This document shows positions 40,144-48,619 of a stretch of 64,000 bases of DNA, piece after piece. The stretch comes from Corynebacterium halotolerans. Lineage in GTDB: Bacteria > Actinomycetota > Actinomycetes > Mycobacteriales > Mycobacteriaceae. Numbering within the stretch: the first letter of the stretch is position 1; each line of letters starts with the position of its first letter. Location: NCBI RefSeq assembly GCF_001056295.1, contig NZ_JVMD01000012.1, positions 18,807 to 82,806 on the forward strand, in the 5' to 3' direction. Both the position numbers and the translations under genes were made by a program. The notes beneath the pieces were generated by a model, which ran no database searches, was not told the DNA's origin, and saw only the letters and a list, made by a program, of their open reading frames with translations.

Positions 40144-40512
40144 CTATCGCCGGTACGCGTAGGCACCCACGAAAGTGAGCTTGCTCCGATCCGATGCGGC
40201 TCCACTGGCGTCTACATCGTAGATGAGGTAGAGGGAGTTGCAGTCTGAAAATTGCCGCATATCTTCATCCAGTCGAACGTCGAAACTTTCCCCGTATGAG
40301 TGTTCCCTCACTCTGAGGGCAATATCGTCGTCCAGGTCAAAACTGGCTTCCGCGAAGTCTTCGTCGTACCAATCCAACGAAAAATCGTTGAGAAATTCGC
40401 TGGTTGCATTATCGTCGTCGTCATCGAATTCGGGTTCGACGTATTCCAGCAACTCTTCTTCGGTGTCGAAATTGCCGCACCAAATGGAGACGACGTTTTC
40501 CTTTTCCAGCAT
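40144..40512 (-). CDS. Immunity protein 22 (Imm22) family, orphan
   Basis: The 122-residue acidic protein matches the Imm22 (DUF4284) pattern: an N-terminal NVVSIWCGNFDTEEELLEYV, then the hallmark FLNDFSLDWYDEDFAEASF, and a C-terminal LYLIYDVDASG strand. Imm22 proteins neutralise nuclease or other C-terminal toxins of polymorphic toxin systems. No toxin gene lies nearby. Base composition is visibly less GC-rich than the neighbours, with many GAA, AAT and TTG codons, suggesting transfer. AAGGA precedes the ATG by about 9 bases. The frame stays open upstream into a 36-bp repeat zone. Confidence 0.72.
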   Translation of the reverse strand: MLEKENVVSIWCGNFDTEEELLEYVEPEFDDDDDNATSEFLNDFSLDWYDEDFAEASFDLDDDIALRVREHSYGESFDVRLDEDMRQFSDCNSLYLIYDVDASGAASDRSKLTFVGAYAYRR

Positions 40513-40687
40513 CGGCTTTTCCTTCGTGATCCAGGTGGACCCGCCGGCCGAGAACCAGCCAGCAAGACGTGGCTTCCATCTTGGCACTTCTCCGGTCGAC
40601 GATGCAGGTGAACGACTTGGGTTCCGACGCCCTTCACCCGGCTGCCACACGATCCGTCCATTACCGACCGTTCCACGCTCACCCCTC

Positions 40688-40795
40688 GCCGGATTCTCTC
40701 CGAGCCGGTTTTGCCCATCCCGCGCTGGATTTCTTCCGGGCCGGTCTTGCCCACCCCGCGCCGGATTCTCCGTGAGCTGCACTAACCCACCCCGA
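40688..40795. repeat. 36-bp tandem repeat, three copies
   Basis: Units start at 40688, 40724 and 40760. Units 1 and 2 begin GCCGGATTCTCTCCGAGCCG and GCTGGATTTCTTCCGGGCCG and end in TTGCCCA(T/C)CCCGC. Unit 3 keeps both ends but diverges in the middle. Because 36 is divisible by 3, the minus-strand frame is preserved and codes for a 12-residue repeat. Confidence 0.7.
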
Positions 40796-40849
40796 ATGCG
40801 CTAACCCACCCGCTGCAACGGGTGGGTCTGCCCATTCGGGGTGGGTTAA
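40782..40849. terminator. Long nested hairpin, possible terminator of the SdpI-like gene
   Basis: The outer arms TAACCCACCCCGAATG and CATTCGGGGTGGGTTA (16 bp) enclose inner arms ACCCACCCG and CGGGTGGGT (9 bp) with a CTGCAA loop. It lies about 80 bp past the SdpI-like stop on that strand and upstream of imm22. There is no clear T-tract. Confidence 0.6.
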
Positions 40850-40928
40850 GGCGAAGTGCGTTGGGGGAAAGGCGTTCTGAACCGCAGCCTTCGTTGCTTT
40901 GCGACGGCCCGCGTTCCCTCTATTTGGC

Positions 40929-41645
40929 CTATTCGGCGTCGTTGGCGCGGGCGGCGCGGCGCAGCGCCTCACGATCAACGGAGCTCCCGCCGCCCTCGCA
41001 CATCCCGTTGAGGCCGCAGGAGCCGCAGCCGCCGGTCACGCCGCAGTCGGCGGAGGGATCACGGGGCGCGGCGGGGGCACCGGTGGCAGGAGCACCGGCG
41101 GCGGTGGAATCGGCCGAACAGCAGGCGTCCGCGGCGGTCGACTTGGCGGCCGTGGCGTCAGTGCCGGCGGTGCCCGAATCGCACGCATCCGCCTCGGCGG
41201 ACCCGCAGCCGCAGCCCGAACCGCACGCGGCATCGGCACCCGCGCCGTCGGAGCCGCCGGAGGAGCAGCATCCGTCGGACTCGGCTTCGGCGGACTTCTT
41301 GGCGTCGTAAAGCGCGATCGTGTGCGAGCCGATGGCGCCGCCGACGCCCAGCATCGCCAGCCCCAGCAACCCGGTCACGGCGACCCACAGCCACATCCAT
41401 CCCGACGCATCGGGCTGGACGGCCACGTAGGCCAGCGCCGCCGACCCGGCGAACGCCAACGCCGACACGGCCCACGGCGGGCCGGCGACGCGGTGCGTGA
41501 TGTCCCAGTTCTCCCTGGATTTGCGGGCCTCGGGGGCGCGGATGCCCACGTACCCGTTGCCCGGCAGGTTGGCGGACCACGCCAGACCCGCCACCACGCC
41601 CACTGCGACGGCGACGACCAGCAAAATCACCGGAATCACGATCAT
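40929..41645 (-). CDS. SdpI-like membrane protein with cysteine-rich C-terminal tail
   Basis: The 238-residue protein begins with a membrane helix ([20 protein letters not shown]). The SdpI/YfhL signature [20 protein letters not shown] then HRVAGP follows, and two more helices lie at about residues 55-115. SdpI gives immunity to a peptide toxin in Bacillus, but most actinobacterial homologues have unknown roles. The last 110 residues hold 12 cysteines in clusters such as [16 protein letters not shown] and [19 protein letters not shown]. This suggests metal binding and is unusual for the family. GGAG precedes the ATG closely. It is divergent from leuS. Confidence 0.75.
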   Translation of the reverse strand: MIVIPVILLVVAVAVGVVAGLAWSANLPGNGYVGIRAPEARKSRENWDITHRVAGPPWAVSALAFAGSAALAYVAVQPDASGWMWLWVAVTGLLGLAMLGVGGAIGSHTIALYDAKKSAEAESDGCCSSGGSDGAGADAACGSGCGCGSAEADACDSGTAGTDATAAKSTAADACCSADSTAAGAPATGAPAAPRDPSADCGVTGGCGSCGLNGMCEGGGSSVDREALRRAARANDAE

Positions 41646-41718
41646 GGACTCCAATATAGGGCCCCGAGGCGCCACCACGGCAATCGCCGCAGCCACCCGC
41701 CCACTATGCTGTGTACCC

Positions 41719-44664
41719 ATGACCAACAGCGGGAACACCGACAACAGCACCACCGCCCCCGAGACCGGCCACCGCTACACGCCGGCCGTCGCCGCCGAGG
41801 TGGAGGCGGCGTGGCAGAAGCGCTGGGCGGAGCGCGGCACCTTCCACGCCCCCAACCCGGTCGGCGATCTCGCGCCGGCCGATGGCGCGGAGCTGCCGGC
41901 CGACAAGCTGTTCGTGCAGGACATGTTCCCCTACCCGTCGGGCGTCGGCCTGCACGTCGGCCACCCGCTGGGGTACATCGCCACGGACGTGTTCGCGCGC
42001 TTCCACCGCATGCGCGGCGCGAACGTGCTGCACACGCTGGGTTACGACGCCTTCGGCCTGCCCGCCGAGCAGTTCGCCGTCCAGACCGGCACGCACCCGC
42101 GCGTGACCACCGAGGCCAACATCGCCAACATGGAGCGCCAGCTCGGCCGCCTGGGCCTGGGCCACGACAAGCGCCGCGCCTTCGCCACCACCGACACCGA
42201 TTACTACCGGTGGACGCAGTGGATCTTCCTGCGCATCTACAACTCCTGGTTCGACGAGCGCGACGGCAAGGCGCATCCCATCGAAGAGCTCGTCGACGCC
42301 TACGCCTCCGGCGCAGTGGCCCTGCCGCCGGAGTTCGACGGCCGCGCGTGGGATGACCTCGACCGCGTGGAGCGCGAGCGCGCCCTGGAGGCCCGCCGCC
42401 TGGTGTACCGCTCCAACTCGATGGTCAACTGGTGCCCCGGCCTGGGCACCGTGCTGTCCAACGAGGAAGTCACCGCGGAGGGCCGCTCCGAGCGCGGCAA
42501 CTTCCCGGTGTTCCGCAAGCGCCTGGGCCAGTGGATGATGCGCATCACCGCCTACTCCGATCGCCTGGTCGACGACCTGGAGCTGCTGGATTGGCCCGAG
42601 AAGGTCAAGTCCATGCAGCGCAACTGGATCGGCCGGTCCCGCGGCGCCGAGGTCGTGTTCCAGGCCACCGCCGCCGACGGCACCTCCCGCGACATCGAGG
42701 TCTTCACCACCCGTCCCGACACCCTGTTCGGCGCGTCCTACATGGTCCTGGCCCCCGAGCTGGACCTGGTCGACGAGCTCGTCGCGGCCTCCTACCCCGA
42801 CGGCGTCGACCCGCGCTGGACCCTCGGCGAGGACTCCCCCGCCGACGCGGTCGCCGCCTACCGACGTTCCATCGCCGCCAAGTCCGACCTGGAGCGCCAG
42901 GAAAGCAAGGAGAAGACCGGCGTCTTCACCGGCGCCTACGCGACCAACCCGGTCTCGGGCGAGCAGATCCCGGTGTTCATCGCCGACTACGTCCTGTCCG
43001 GCTACGGCACCGGCGCCATCATGGCCGTCCCGGGCCACGATGACCGCGACCACGAGTTCGCCACCGCCTTCGGGCTGCCCATCCGCGAGGTGGTGGCTCC
43101 CGCCAACGCGCCGGAGGGAGAGACCGCGGGCGTCGAAAAGCAGGCGTTCACCGGCGAAGGCAAGGCCGTGAACTCCGCCAACGATGATGGCCTGGACATC
43201 AACGGCCTGGGCCTGGCCGACGCCAAGGCCGCCACCATCGAGTGGCTCGAGGCGCGCGGCACCGGCCGCGGCACCACCCAGTACAAGCTGCGCGACTGGC
43301 TGTTCGCCCGCCAGCGCTACTGGGGCGAGCCGTTCCCGGTGGTCTACGACGAGGACGGCGTGGCGCACCCGCTGCCCGAGTCGATGCTGCCCGTCGAGCT
43401 GCCGGAGGTCGAGGACTACAAGCCCGTCACCTTCGACCCCGACGACGCCGACACCGAGCCGCAGGCGCCGCTGGCCAAGGCCACCGACTGGGTCAACGTC
43501 GAACTCGACCTCGGCGACGGCCCGAAGATGTACCGCCGCGACACCAACGTCATGCCCAACTGGGCGGGCTCGTCCTGGTACCAGCTGCGCTACATCGACC
43601 CGAACAACGACGACGCGCTGTGCGACATCGACAACGAGCGCTACTGGACCGGCCCGCGCCCCGACGTCCACGGCGCCGGCGACCCGGGCGGCGTGGACCT
43701 GTACGTCGGCGGCGTCGAGCACGCGGTGCTGCACCTGCTGTACTCGCGCTTCTGGCACAAGGTGCTGTTCGACCTCGGCCACGTGACGTCGAAGGAGCCG
43801 TACCGCCGCCTGTTCAACCAGGGCTACATCCAGGCCTTCGCCTACACCGATTCGCGCGGCGTGTACCAGCCGGCGGAGGACGTCGTCGAGCGCGACGGCA
43901 AGTTCTTCATCCCTGGCGCCGGCGAGGGCGGCGCTGACCTGGAGGTTTTCCAGGAGTACGGCAAGATGGGCAAGTCCCTGAAGAACGCCGTCTCCCCCGA
44001 CGACATCTGCGACAACTACGGCGCCGACACCCTGCGCGTCTACGAGATGGCCATGGGCCCGCTGGACACCTCCCGCCCGTGGGCGACGAAGGACCTGGTC
44101 GGCGCGCAGCGTTTCCTGCAGCGCGCGTGGCGCCTGGTGGTCGACGAGGCCACCGGCGGGACGTCGGTCACCGACGCCGCGCTTGACGACGACGACCTCA
44201 AGGCCCTCCACCGCACCATCGACGGAGTGACCGGGGATTACGCTGGCCTGCGCGACAACACCGCCGTGGCGAAGCTGATCGAGTACGTCAACTACCTGAC
44301 CAAGGAGTACTCGGGCACCGGCGCGCCGCGTGCCGCGGTGGAGCCGCTGGTGCTGATGCTCGGCCCCGTGGCGCCGCACATCGCCGAGGAGCTGTGGTCC
44401 CGCTTGGGCAACGACGAGTCGCTGGCCCACGGCCCGTGGCCGGTCGCCGACGAGAAGTGGCTGGTGGACGACACCGTCGAGCTGCCCGTGCAGGTCAACG
44501 GCAAGGTGCGCTCGCGCGTGTCCGTCGCCGCCGATGCGTCGCGCGAGGACATCGAGGCGGTCGCGCTGGCCGACGAGAAGGTCGCCGCGTACACCGCCGA
44601 GGGCACCGTGGCGAAGGTCATCGTCGTGCCCGGCAAGATGGTCAACGTGGTGGTGAAAAAGTAG
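41719..44664 (+). CDS. leuS: Leucyl-tRNA synthetase
   Basis: This 981-residue class I synthetase charges tRNA-Leu. The HIGH-type motif is [17 protein letters not shown], and the KMSKS-type loop reads [17 protein letters not shown]. The CP1 editing domain lies in between (around [15 protein letters not shown] and [18 protein letters not shown]). The C-terminal tail ends [15 protein letters not shown]. The ATG lies 8 bases after a -10-like TATGCT, so the transcript is probably leaderless. It shares a 73-bp promoter region with the divergent SdpI-like gene. Confidence 0.98.
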   Translation: MTNSGNTDNSTTAPETGHRYTPAVAAEVEAAWQKRWAERGTFHAPNPVGDLAPADGAELPADKLFVQDMFPYPSGVGLHVGHPLGYIATDVFARFHRMRGANVLHTLGYDAFGLPAEQFAVQTGTHPRVTTEANIANMERQLGRLGLGHDKRRAFATTDTDYYRWTQWIFLRIYNSWFDERDGKAHPIEELVDAYASGAVALPPEFDGRAWDDLDRVERERALEARRLVYRSNSMVNWCPGLGTVLSNEEVTAEGRSERGNFPVFRKRLGQWMMRITAYSDRLVDDLELLDWPEKVKSMQRNWIGRSRGAEVVFQATAADGTSRDIEVFTTRPDTLFGASYMVLAPELDLVDELVAASYPDGVDPRWTLGEDSPADAVAAYRRSIAAKSDLERQESKEKTGVFTGAYATNPVSGEQIPVFIADYVLSGYGTGAIMAVPGHDDRDHEFATAFGLPIREVVAPANAPEGETAGVEKQAFTGEGKAVNSANDDGLDINGLGLADAKAATIEWLEARGTGRGTTQYKLRDWLFARQRYWGEPFPVVYDEDGVAHPLPESMLPVELPEVEDYKPVTFDPDDADTEPQAPLAKATDWVNVELDLGDGPKMYRRDTNVMPNWAGSSWYQLRYIDPNNDDALCDIDNERYWTGPRPDVHGAGDPGGVDLYVGGVEHAVLHLLYSRFWHKVLFDLGHVTSKEPYRRLFNQGYIQAFAYTDSRGVYQPAEDVVERDGKFFIPGAGEGGADLEVFQEYGKMGKSLKNAVSPDDICDNYGADTLRVYEMAMGPLDTSRPWATKDLVGAQRFLQRAWRLVVDEATGGTSVTDAALDDDDLKALHRTIDGVTGDYAGLRDNTAVAKLIEYVNYLTKEYSGTGAPRAAVEPLVLMLGPVAPHIAEELWSRLGNDESLAHGPWPVADEKWLVDDTVELPVQVNGKVRSRVSVAADASREDIEAVALADEKVAAYTAEGTVAKVIVVPGKMVNVVVKK

Positions 44665-44691
44665 GGGCGTGGCCCGAGCGGCGGGCCACTA

Positions 44692-44715
44692 CCGCCGCCG
44701 CCCGAGCGGCGGCGG
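44692..44715. terminator. GC-rich hairpin between converging leuS and membrane protein gene
   Basis: A perfect 10-bp stem, CCGCCGCCGC / GCGGCGGCGG, closes a CCGA loop 28 bp after the leuS stop. There is no T-tract, but the placement between convergent genes fits a bidirectional stop. Confidence 0.6.
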
Positions 44716-44772
44716 GGCCTCTCCCCCGCCGCCGTCGCGGACGCGCCCGCGTGGCTGCGCCCCGCGCCGCCG

Positions 44773-45192
44773 TCACGGAGTGCCGGACTGGACGCCGAAC
44801 ATCGCGATGGAGAACGTCGACGTCATCCACGCCAGCGTCCACGGCATGAGCACCCAGCACATGGCGAGCCACGGGCGCCACTTGCCGAAGGACTTCCACC
44901 GCAGATAGGTGATCCAGAAGCAGCCGAGCGCGCCGAACAGGCTCACCGCTCCGGGGACCAGCGGGAACGCCAGCTCGGTCCAGCGGGAGCAGATGAATAC
45001 GTGGGAGCCGTCGTCGCAGTTCGGGCCGCCCATGATGGCGCTGACCACGCCGATGATGATCGCCGCCAGGAACGTGCCGCCCACGACGGCGGCCGCGTAC
45101 TTCACCGCCGGGCGCCAGGAGTACTCCTTGCGCTCGAGGTGCTTCAGCGGGTCGTCGTCTTCGGGGTAAGGGTCATTCCGGGCGTCGCGCAT
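44773..45192 (-). CDS. Hypothetical three-helix membrane protein
   Basis: The 139-residue protein has a charged N-terminus (RNDPYPEDDDPLKHLERKEY) and three predicted membrane segments (about residues 30-50, 70-92 and 105-128). Two cysteines (GGPNCDDGSHVFICSRW) lie in the outside loop between helices 1 and 2 and could form a disulfide. I do not recognise a family. It follows uspA on the same strand after a 22-bp gap, so it is probably in the MarR-UspA operon. Confidence 0.7.
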   Translation of the reverse strand: MRDARNDPYPEDDDPLKHLERKEYSWRPAVKYAAAVVGGTFLAAIIIGVVSAIMGGPNCDDGSHVFICSRWTELAFPLVPGAVSLFGALGCFWITYLRWKSFGKWRPWLAMCWVLMPWTLAWMTSTFSIAMFGVQSGTP

Positions 45193-45214
45193 GCCCTCAC
45201 CATACGCGCGGGCC

Positions 45215-46126
45215 CTACGCCGGCGTGATGAGCGTCGGCACGGGGCAATGGCGCACGATCTGGTTCGTCGACGAGCCGATGAACACCCGCCCAAACGGCC
45301 CCAGCGTCGACGACCCCATGACCAGCAGGTCGCCCTTCTTCCACTTCAGGGCGCCGAGCGCCTCCTCCCAGCCGTGGCCGCTGCCGACGTCGGCCTCGAC
45401 GTGGAGGTTCGGGTAGCGGGTGTGGGCGCGGTCGATGCCGCGGTCGATGAGGGCCAGCGCCTGTTCGCGCCATTCGATCATCAGGTCCGCGGACGAGCCG
45501 AAGCCGTGCTCGGTGGGGTACATGGTCGCGCCGCGCGGGGTGAAGGCCAGCAGCCGCAGCGGCACGTCCCACTTCATGGCGTAATCCGCCGCTCGCTTCA
45601 GCGCGGTGTGCGACTGCGGAGTATCAATGTAGGACACGTTGATCCTGGTCACGCCGTTCTTCGACAGCTTCCGCCCCCGCGGCGACAGGCCCAGCGCGAT
45701 CGGCGAATAATGCAGCAGCGCATCGGCGGTGGAACCGGCGCGGAACCGGTCGGCGGGCGAATTCGCCTCGCTGCCCAGCAAAATCACGTCCGCGCCGAAA
45801 TCCTCGGCCATCCTCGTCAGCGCCGTGGCCTCCGAAGAGGACTCGATGCTGACGAAGGGCTCGTCGTCAAGCATTCCCTTGCGGATCCCGGCGGCCTTCA
45901 GGGCCGCGCGCGCCGACCGCTCCGAATTGCGGCCCTCGCGCTCCACCCACGAATCGTGGTCGGACAGGCGCGCCAGGGACGTCAGGGGCCAGCCGCGCGA
46001 CAGCACCGTGGCCACGCGAATGCGGACCTCGCAGGTGCGCGCCAGCCATGCGGCGCAATCCATCGCCTCCGGGCCATTGCGGCCCGGGCGCCACGCAACC
46101 AAGATGCGGAGCGGGCTATGCGGCAT
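45215..46126 (-). CDS. Universal stress protein with two Usp domains
   Basis: The 303-residue protein carries two tandem Usp domains (about 1-140 and 150-303). The second keeps the nucleotide-binding motif LLVMGSSTLGPFGRVFIGSS followed by TNQIVRHCPVPTLI. The first is more degenerate. AGGAGG precedes the ATG (MPHSPLRILVAWRP). The gene lies 90 bp downstream of a MarR-type regulator. A MarR-UspA pair near ino1 is found in C. glutamicum (malR with uspA2), and this looks like the same pair. Confidence 0.9.
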   Translation of the reverse strand: MPHSPLRILVAWRPGRNGPEAMDCAAWLARTCEVRIRVATVLSRGWPLTSLARLSDHDSWVEREGRNSERSARAALKAAGIRKGMLDDEPFVSIESSSEATALTRMAEDFGADVILLGSEANSPADRFRAGSTADALLHYSPIALGLSPRGRKLSKNGVTRINVSYIDTPQSHTALKRAADYAMKWDVPLRLLAFTPRGATMYPTEHGFGSSADLMIEWREQALALIDRGIDRAHTRYPNLHVEADVGSGHGWEEALGALKWKKGDLLVMGSSTLGPFGRVFIGSSTNQIVRHCPVPTLITPA

Positions 46127-46216
46127 GCGATCCTCCTGGGGCTGTGCCGGAACGCGGCGGGGTTCGGGCGCCCGATCGGCGCACGTCAACGTCGCACCGA
46201 CCAGCCTAGCCGCCTT

Positions 46217-46708
46217 CTACTCCGCGGCCGCCGCCCGGTCCTCCCCGTACGTCTGCAGGATGCGCTTGAGAATGGGCACCAGCTGCGCGCCGACTTCGAG
46301 CTCCTCGGGCGAGAGGGCCGCGAACATGTTCGCCATCTGCTCGTCGCGCTCGTTGGAGACGCGGTGCAGCTCCGAACGGCCCTTATCGGTCAATTCGACC
46401 CGGACGCCGCGGCGGTCCTGGGTGTCGCGGACGCGTTCGACCATGCCGGCGTCCTCGAGGTGGTGGACGGCGTTGGAGGCGGTGGGCATGCGGATGGCCT
46501 CCGCCTGCGCCAGCTGGTTGATGCGGCACGGGCCGAGGGCGTCGAGCGTCATCATGATGGAAAGCTGCGCTCGGCTCAGCTGCGACTCTTCGGAGCGCCG
46601 GCTGTAGAGCAGCTCGGCCCGGGTCAGCAGGGGGCGAATTTCCTTGGCCAGGCCCAGCGGGGTCATCGCTCCGGCTGCGGCGGCCGCAGCCTGCTTCGTT
46701 TCGGTCAT
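46217..46708 (-). CDS. MarR-family transcriptional regulator, MalR-like
   Basis: The 163-residue winged-helix regulator has the MarR core LSRAQLSIMMTLDALGPCRI, NQLAQAEAIRMPTASNAVHH (recognition helix) and the wing DTQDRRGVRVELTDKGR. Position next to uspA and near ino1 suggests the MalR orthologue of C. glutamicum, which controls envelope and stress genes. That identity is inferred. The ATG MTETKQ lies 7-8 bases after a TACGAT element, suggesting a leaderless transcript. Autoregulation is likely but no clear operator was recognised. Confidence 0.85.
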   Translation of the reverse strand: MTETKQAAAAAAGAMTPLGLAKEIRPLLTRAELLYSRRSEESQLSRAQLSIMMTLDALGPCRINQLAQAEAIRMPTASNAVHHLEDAGMVERVRDTQDRRGVRVELTDKGRSELHRVSNERDEQMANMFAALSPEELEVGAQLVPILKRILQTYGEDRAAAAE

Positions 46709-46874
46709 GGGCGCAATCGTAGTCAAAGGGCGGCCGTCATTCCCAGTGCAAAATAGTCATGAACCGCTAGTTATTATGAAAAACACAGGGTTGCGCGGAG
46801 GGGTTGCAGCATCGTTGCTGTTCAGGGCTTTACGACGGTTTCGTCAGCCGTGATTCGAATGAAAAAGCGGGGGT

Positions 46875-46920
46875 GAAAAAGCACGAGTGCGTTACACCCT
46901 AAAGGAGGGCGTAACGCACT
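46875..46920 (-). terminator. Rho-independent terminator after ino1
   Basis: On the minus strand a perfect 10-bp outer stem AGTGCGTTAC/GTAACGCACT with an inner CCCT/AGGG pairing is followed by CGTGCTTTTT. It begins 41 bp after the ino1 stop. Confidence 0.88.
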
Positions 46921-46960
46921 CTGCATGGCCGTGGCGGCGCGGCGCGGTCACTTCGGCGGG

Positions 46961-48043
46961 CTACTCGCCCGAGATGAACTTCTCCAGTTCGGCGCGCGCG
47001 GCGTCGTCGCCCATCTGCTTCGGCGGGGACTTCATCAGGTACGCGGAGGCCGGGAGGATCGGGCCGCCGATGCCGCGGTCCTTCGCGATCTTCGCGGCGC
47101 GCAGCGCGTCGATAATGATGCCGGCCGAGTTCGGCGAGTCCCACACCTCGAGCTTGTACTCCAGGTTCAGCGGCACCTCGCCGAAGGCCTTGCCCTCCAG
47201 GCGGACGTACGCCCACTTGCGGTCGTCGAGCCAGTCGATCCAGTCCGACGGGCCGATGTGGACGTTGCGGTCGTCGATGAGGCCGGCCAGCGGGCCGGTC
47301 AGGTTCGACGTGACGGCCTGGGTCTTGGAGATCTTCTTGGACTCCAGGCGCTCGCGCTCGAGCATGTTCTTGAAGTCCATGTTGCCGCCGACGTTGAGCT
47401 GCAGGGTGCGCTCCAGGCGCACGCCGCGGTCCTCGAACAGCTTGGCCATGACGCGGTGGGTGATGGTGGCGCCGACCTGGGACTTGATGTCGTCGCCGAC
47501 GATCGGGACGCCGGCGTCCTCGAACTTCTTGGCCCACTCCGGGTCGGAGGCGATGAAGACGGGCAGGGCGTTGACGAAGGCCACGCCGGCGTCGATGGCG
47601 CACTGGGCGTAGAACTTGTCGGCCTGGTCCGAGCCCACCGGCAGGTAGGAGACGAGGACGTCGACCTCGGCGTCCTTCAGCGCCTGCACCACGTCGACCG
47701 GCTCCTTGGCCGACTCGTCGATGGTCTCCGCGTAGTACTTGCCGATGCCGTCGAGCGTCGGGCCGCGCTGGACCTCGACGCCGAGGGTCGGGACGTCCGC
47801 GATCTTGATGGTGCAGTTTTCGGAGGCGTTGATGGCCTCGGACAGGTCCTTGCCCACCTTCTTGTCGTCGACGTCGAACGCGGCGACGAACTTGATGTCG
47901 GAAACGTGGTAGTCGCCGAACTGCACGTGCATCAGGCCGGGGACGTCGTCACCCGCCTTGGCGTCGCGGTAGAACTCCACGCCCTGGACGAGCGACGAGG
48001 CGCAGTTGCCGACGCCGACGATTGCAACGCGAACGGAACTCAT
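46961..48043 (-). CDS. ino1: Inositol-3-phosphate synthase
   Basis: This NAD-dependent enzyme makes myo-inositol 1-phosphate from glucose 6-phosphate. It supplies mycothiol and phosphatidylinositol-derived lipids in Actinobacteria. The 360-residue prokaryotic form begins [20 protein letters not shown], the NAD-binding fold. It contains [20 protein letters not shown] and the conserved catalytic stretch [18 protein letters not shown] with [10 protein letters not shown]. The gene stands alone, with a strong terminator behind it and DUF5318 divergent. Confidence 0.96.
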   Translation of the reverse strand: MSSVRVAIVGVGNCASSLVQGVEFYRDAKAGDDVPGLMHVQFGDYHVSDIKFVAAFDVDDKKVGKDLSEAINASENCTIKIADVPTLGVEVQRGPTLDGIGKYYAETIDESAKEPVDVVQALKDAEVDVLVSYLPVGSDQADKFYAQCAIDAGVAFVNALPVFIASDPEWAKKFEDAGVPIVGDDIKSQVGATITHRVMAKLFEDRGVRLERTLQLNVGGNMDFKNMLERERLESKKISKTQAVTSNLTGPLAGLIDDRNVHIGPSDWIDWLDDRKWAYVRLEGKAFGEVPLNLEYKLEVWDSPNSAGIIIDALRAAKIAKDRGIGGPILPASAYLMKSPPKQMGDDAARAELEKFISGE

Positions 48044-48221
48044 GAAATGCGGTCTCCTTGATTCGACTTCCGGTGCGGGCGCGGCGGGTGTTGCGGGCCG
48101 TACCCCAATGTGCTGACGCTATACCCATTCCATTCCCCAACCGCATTCGGAAACGGGTGGGGGCGAAGGTGAACCGATAAAGCGGGGGTGGTGCCCTGGG
48201 GGTGCCTGCTACCCTGACCGC

Positions 48222-48593
48222 GTGATCAGGTGGCGCGATGAGGTCGACCACACGCTGGCCCGCAACGCGGAGCTGGCGCGCTGGCGGAGCGGGGAGGTGT
48301 CCGCGAGGAAGCTGCGGGACGCCGATCCGCGGCTCGTCGCGGCCGCGCGATTCCACGGGGTCCCCGCCGGGGCGAAGTGCCCGCTTTGTCGCAATGGGGA
48401 CCTCCGACTCGTATCCTGGGTTTTCGGAGAGAACCTGGGGCATCGTTCCGGCACCGCGTGCGGGGCCGCCGAACTTGCCCATTTGGTGGCCGAGCGTGGA
48501 CCGTGCACCGTGCAGACGGTGGAGGTTTGCCCCGATTGCCGGTGGAACTTCAGGGTTCGCACGGCGACGGCGGAGACGGCCGACGCAGAATGA
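48222..48593 (+). CDS. DUF5318 zinc-ribbon-like protein
   Basis: The 123-residue protein has two CxxC pairs (AKCPLCRNG and VCPDCRWNF) that probably hold a metal, in the arrangement of the DUF5318 family found before ponA in Mycobacteriales (Rv0049 type). The function is unknown. The GTG lies 7 bases after the -10-like TACCCT, so the mRNA should be leaderless. ponA follows after 26 bp, suggesting one operon. Confidence 0.85.
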   Translation: MIRWRDEVDHTLARNAELARWRSGEVSARKLRDADPRLVAAARFHGVPAGAKCPLCRNGDLRLVSWVFGENLGHRSGTACGAAELAHLVAERGPCTVQTVEVCPDCRWNFRVRTATAETADAE

Positions 48594-48619
48594 AGCAATA
48601 ACCGATTTGGAGAGAGCCC

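Larger units (their letters stand above)
40513..40928. other. Gene-free 416-bp repeat and hairpin zone upstream of imm22
   Basis: This gap contains a 36-bp tandem repeat, a long nested hairpin and one 11-mer copy (GCTTTGCGACG at 40896). I see no complete gene. The minus-strand frame that runs into imm22 is open back to about 40782 and would encode repeats of NPARGGQDRPGR type. This may be a remnant rather than a real N-terminus. Confidence 0.55.

Noticed and set aside
40688..40795. CRISPR-like array
   Set aside because: The 36-bp units are directly adjacent with no spacers, and no cas genes are near.
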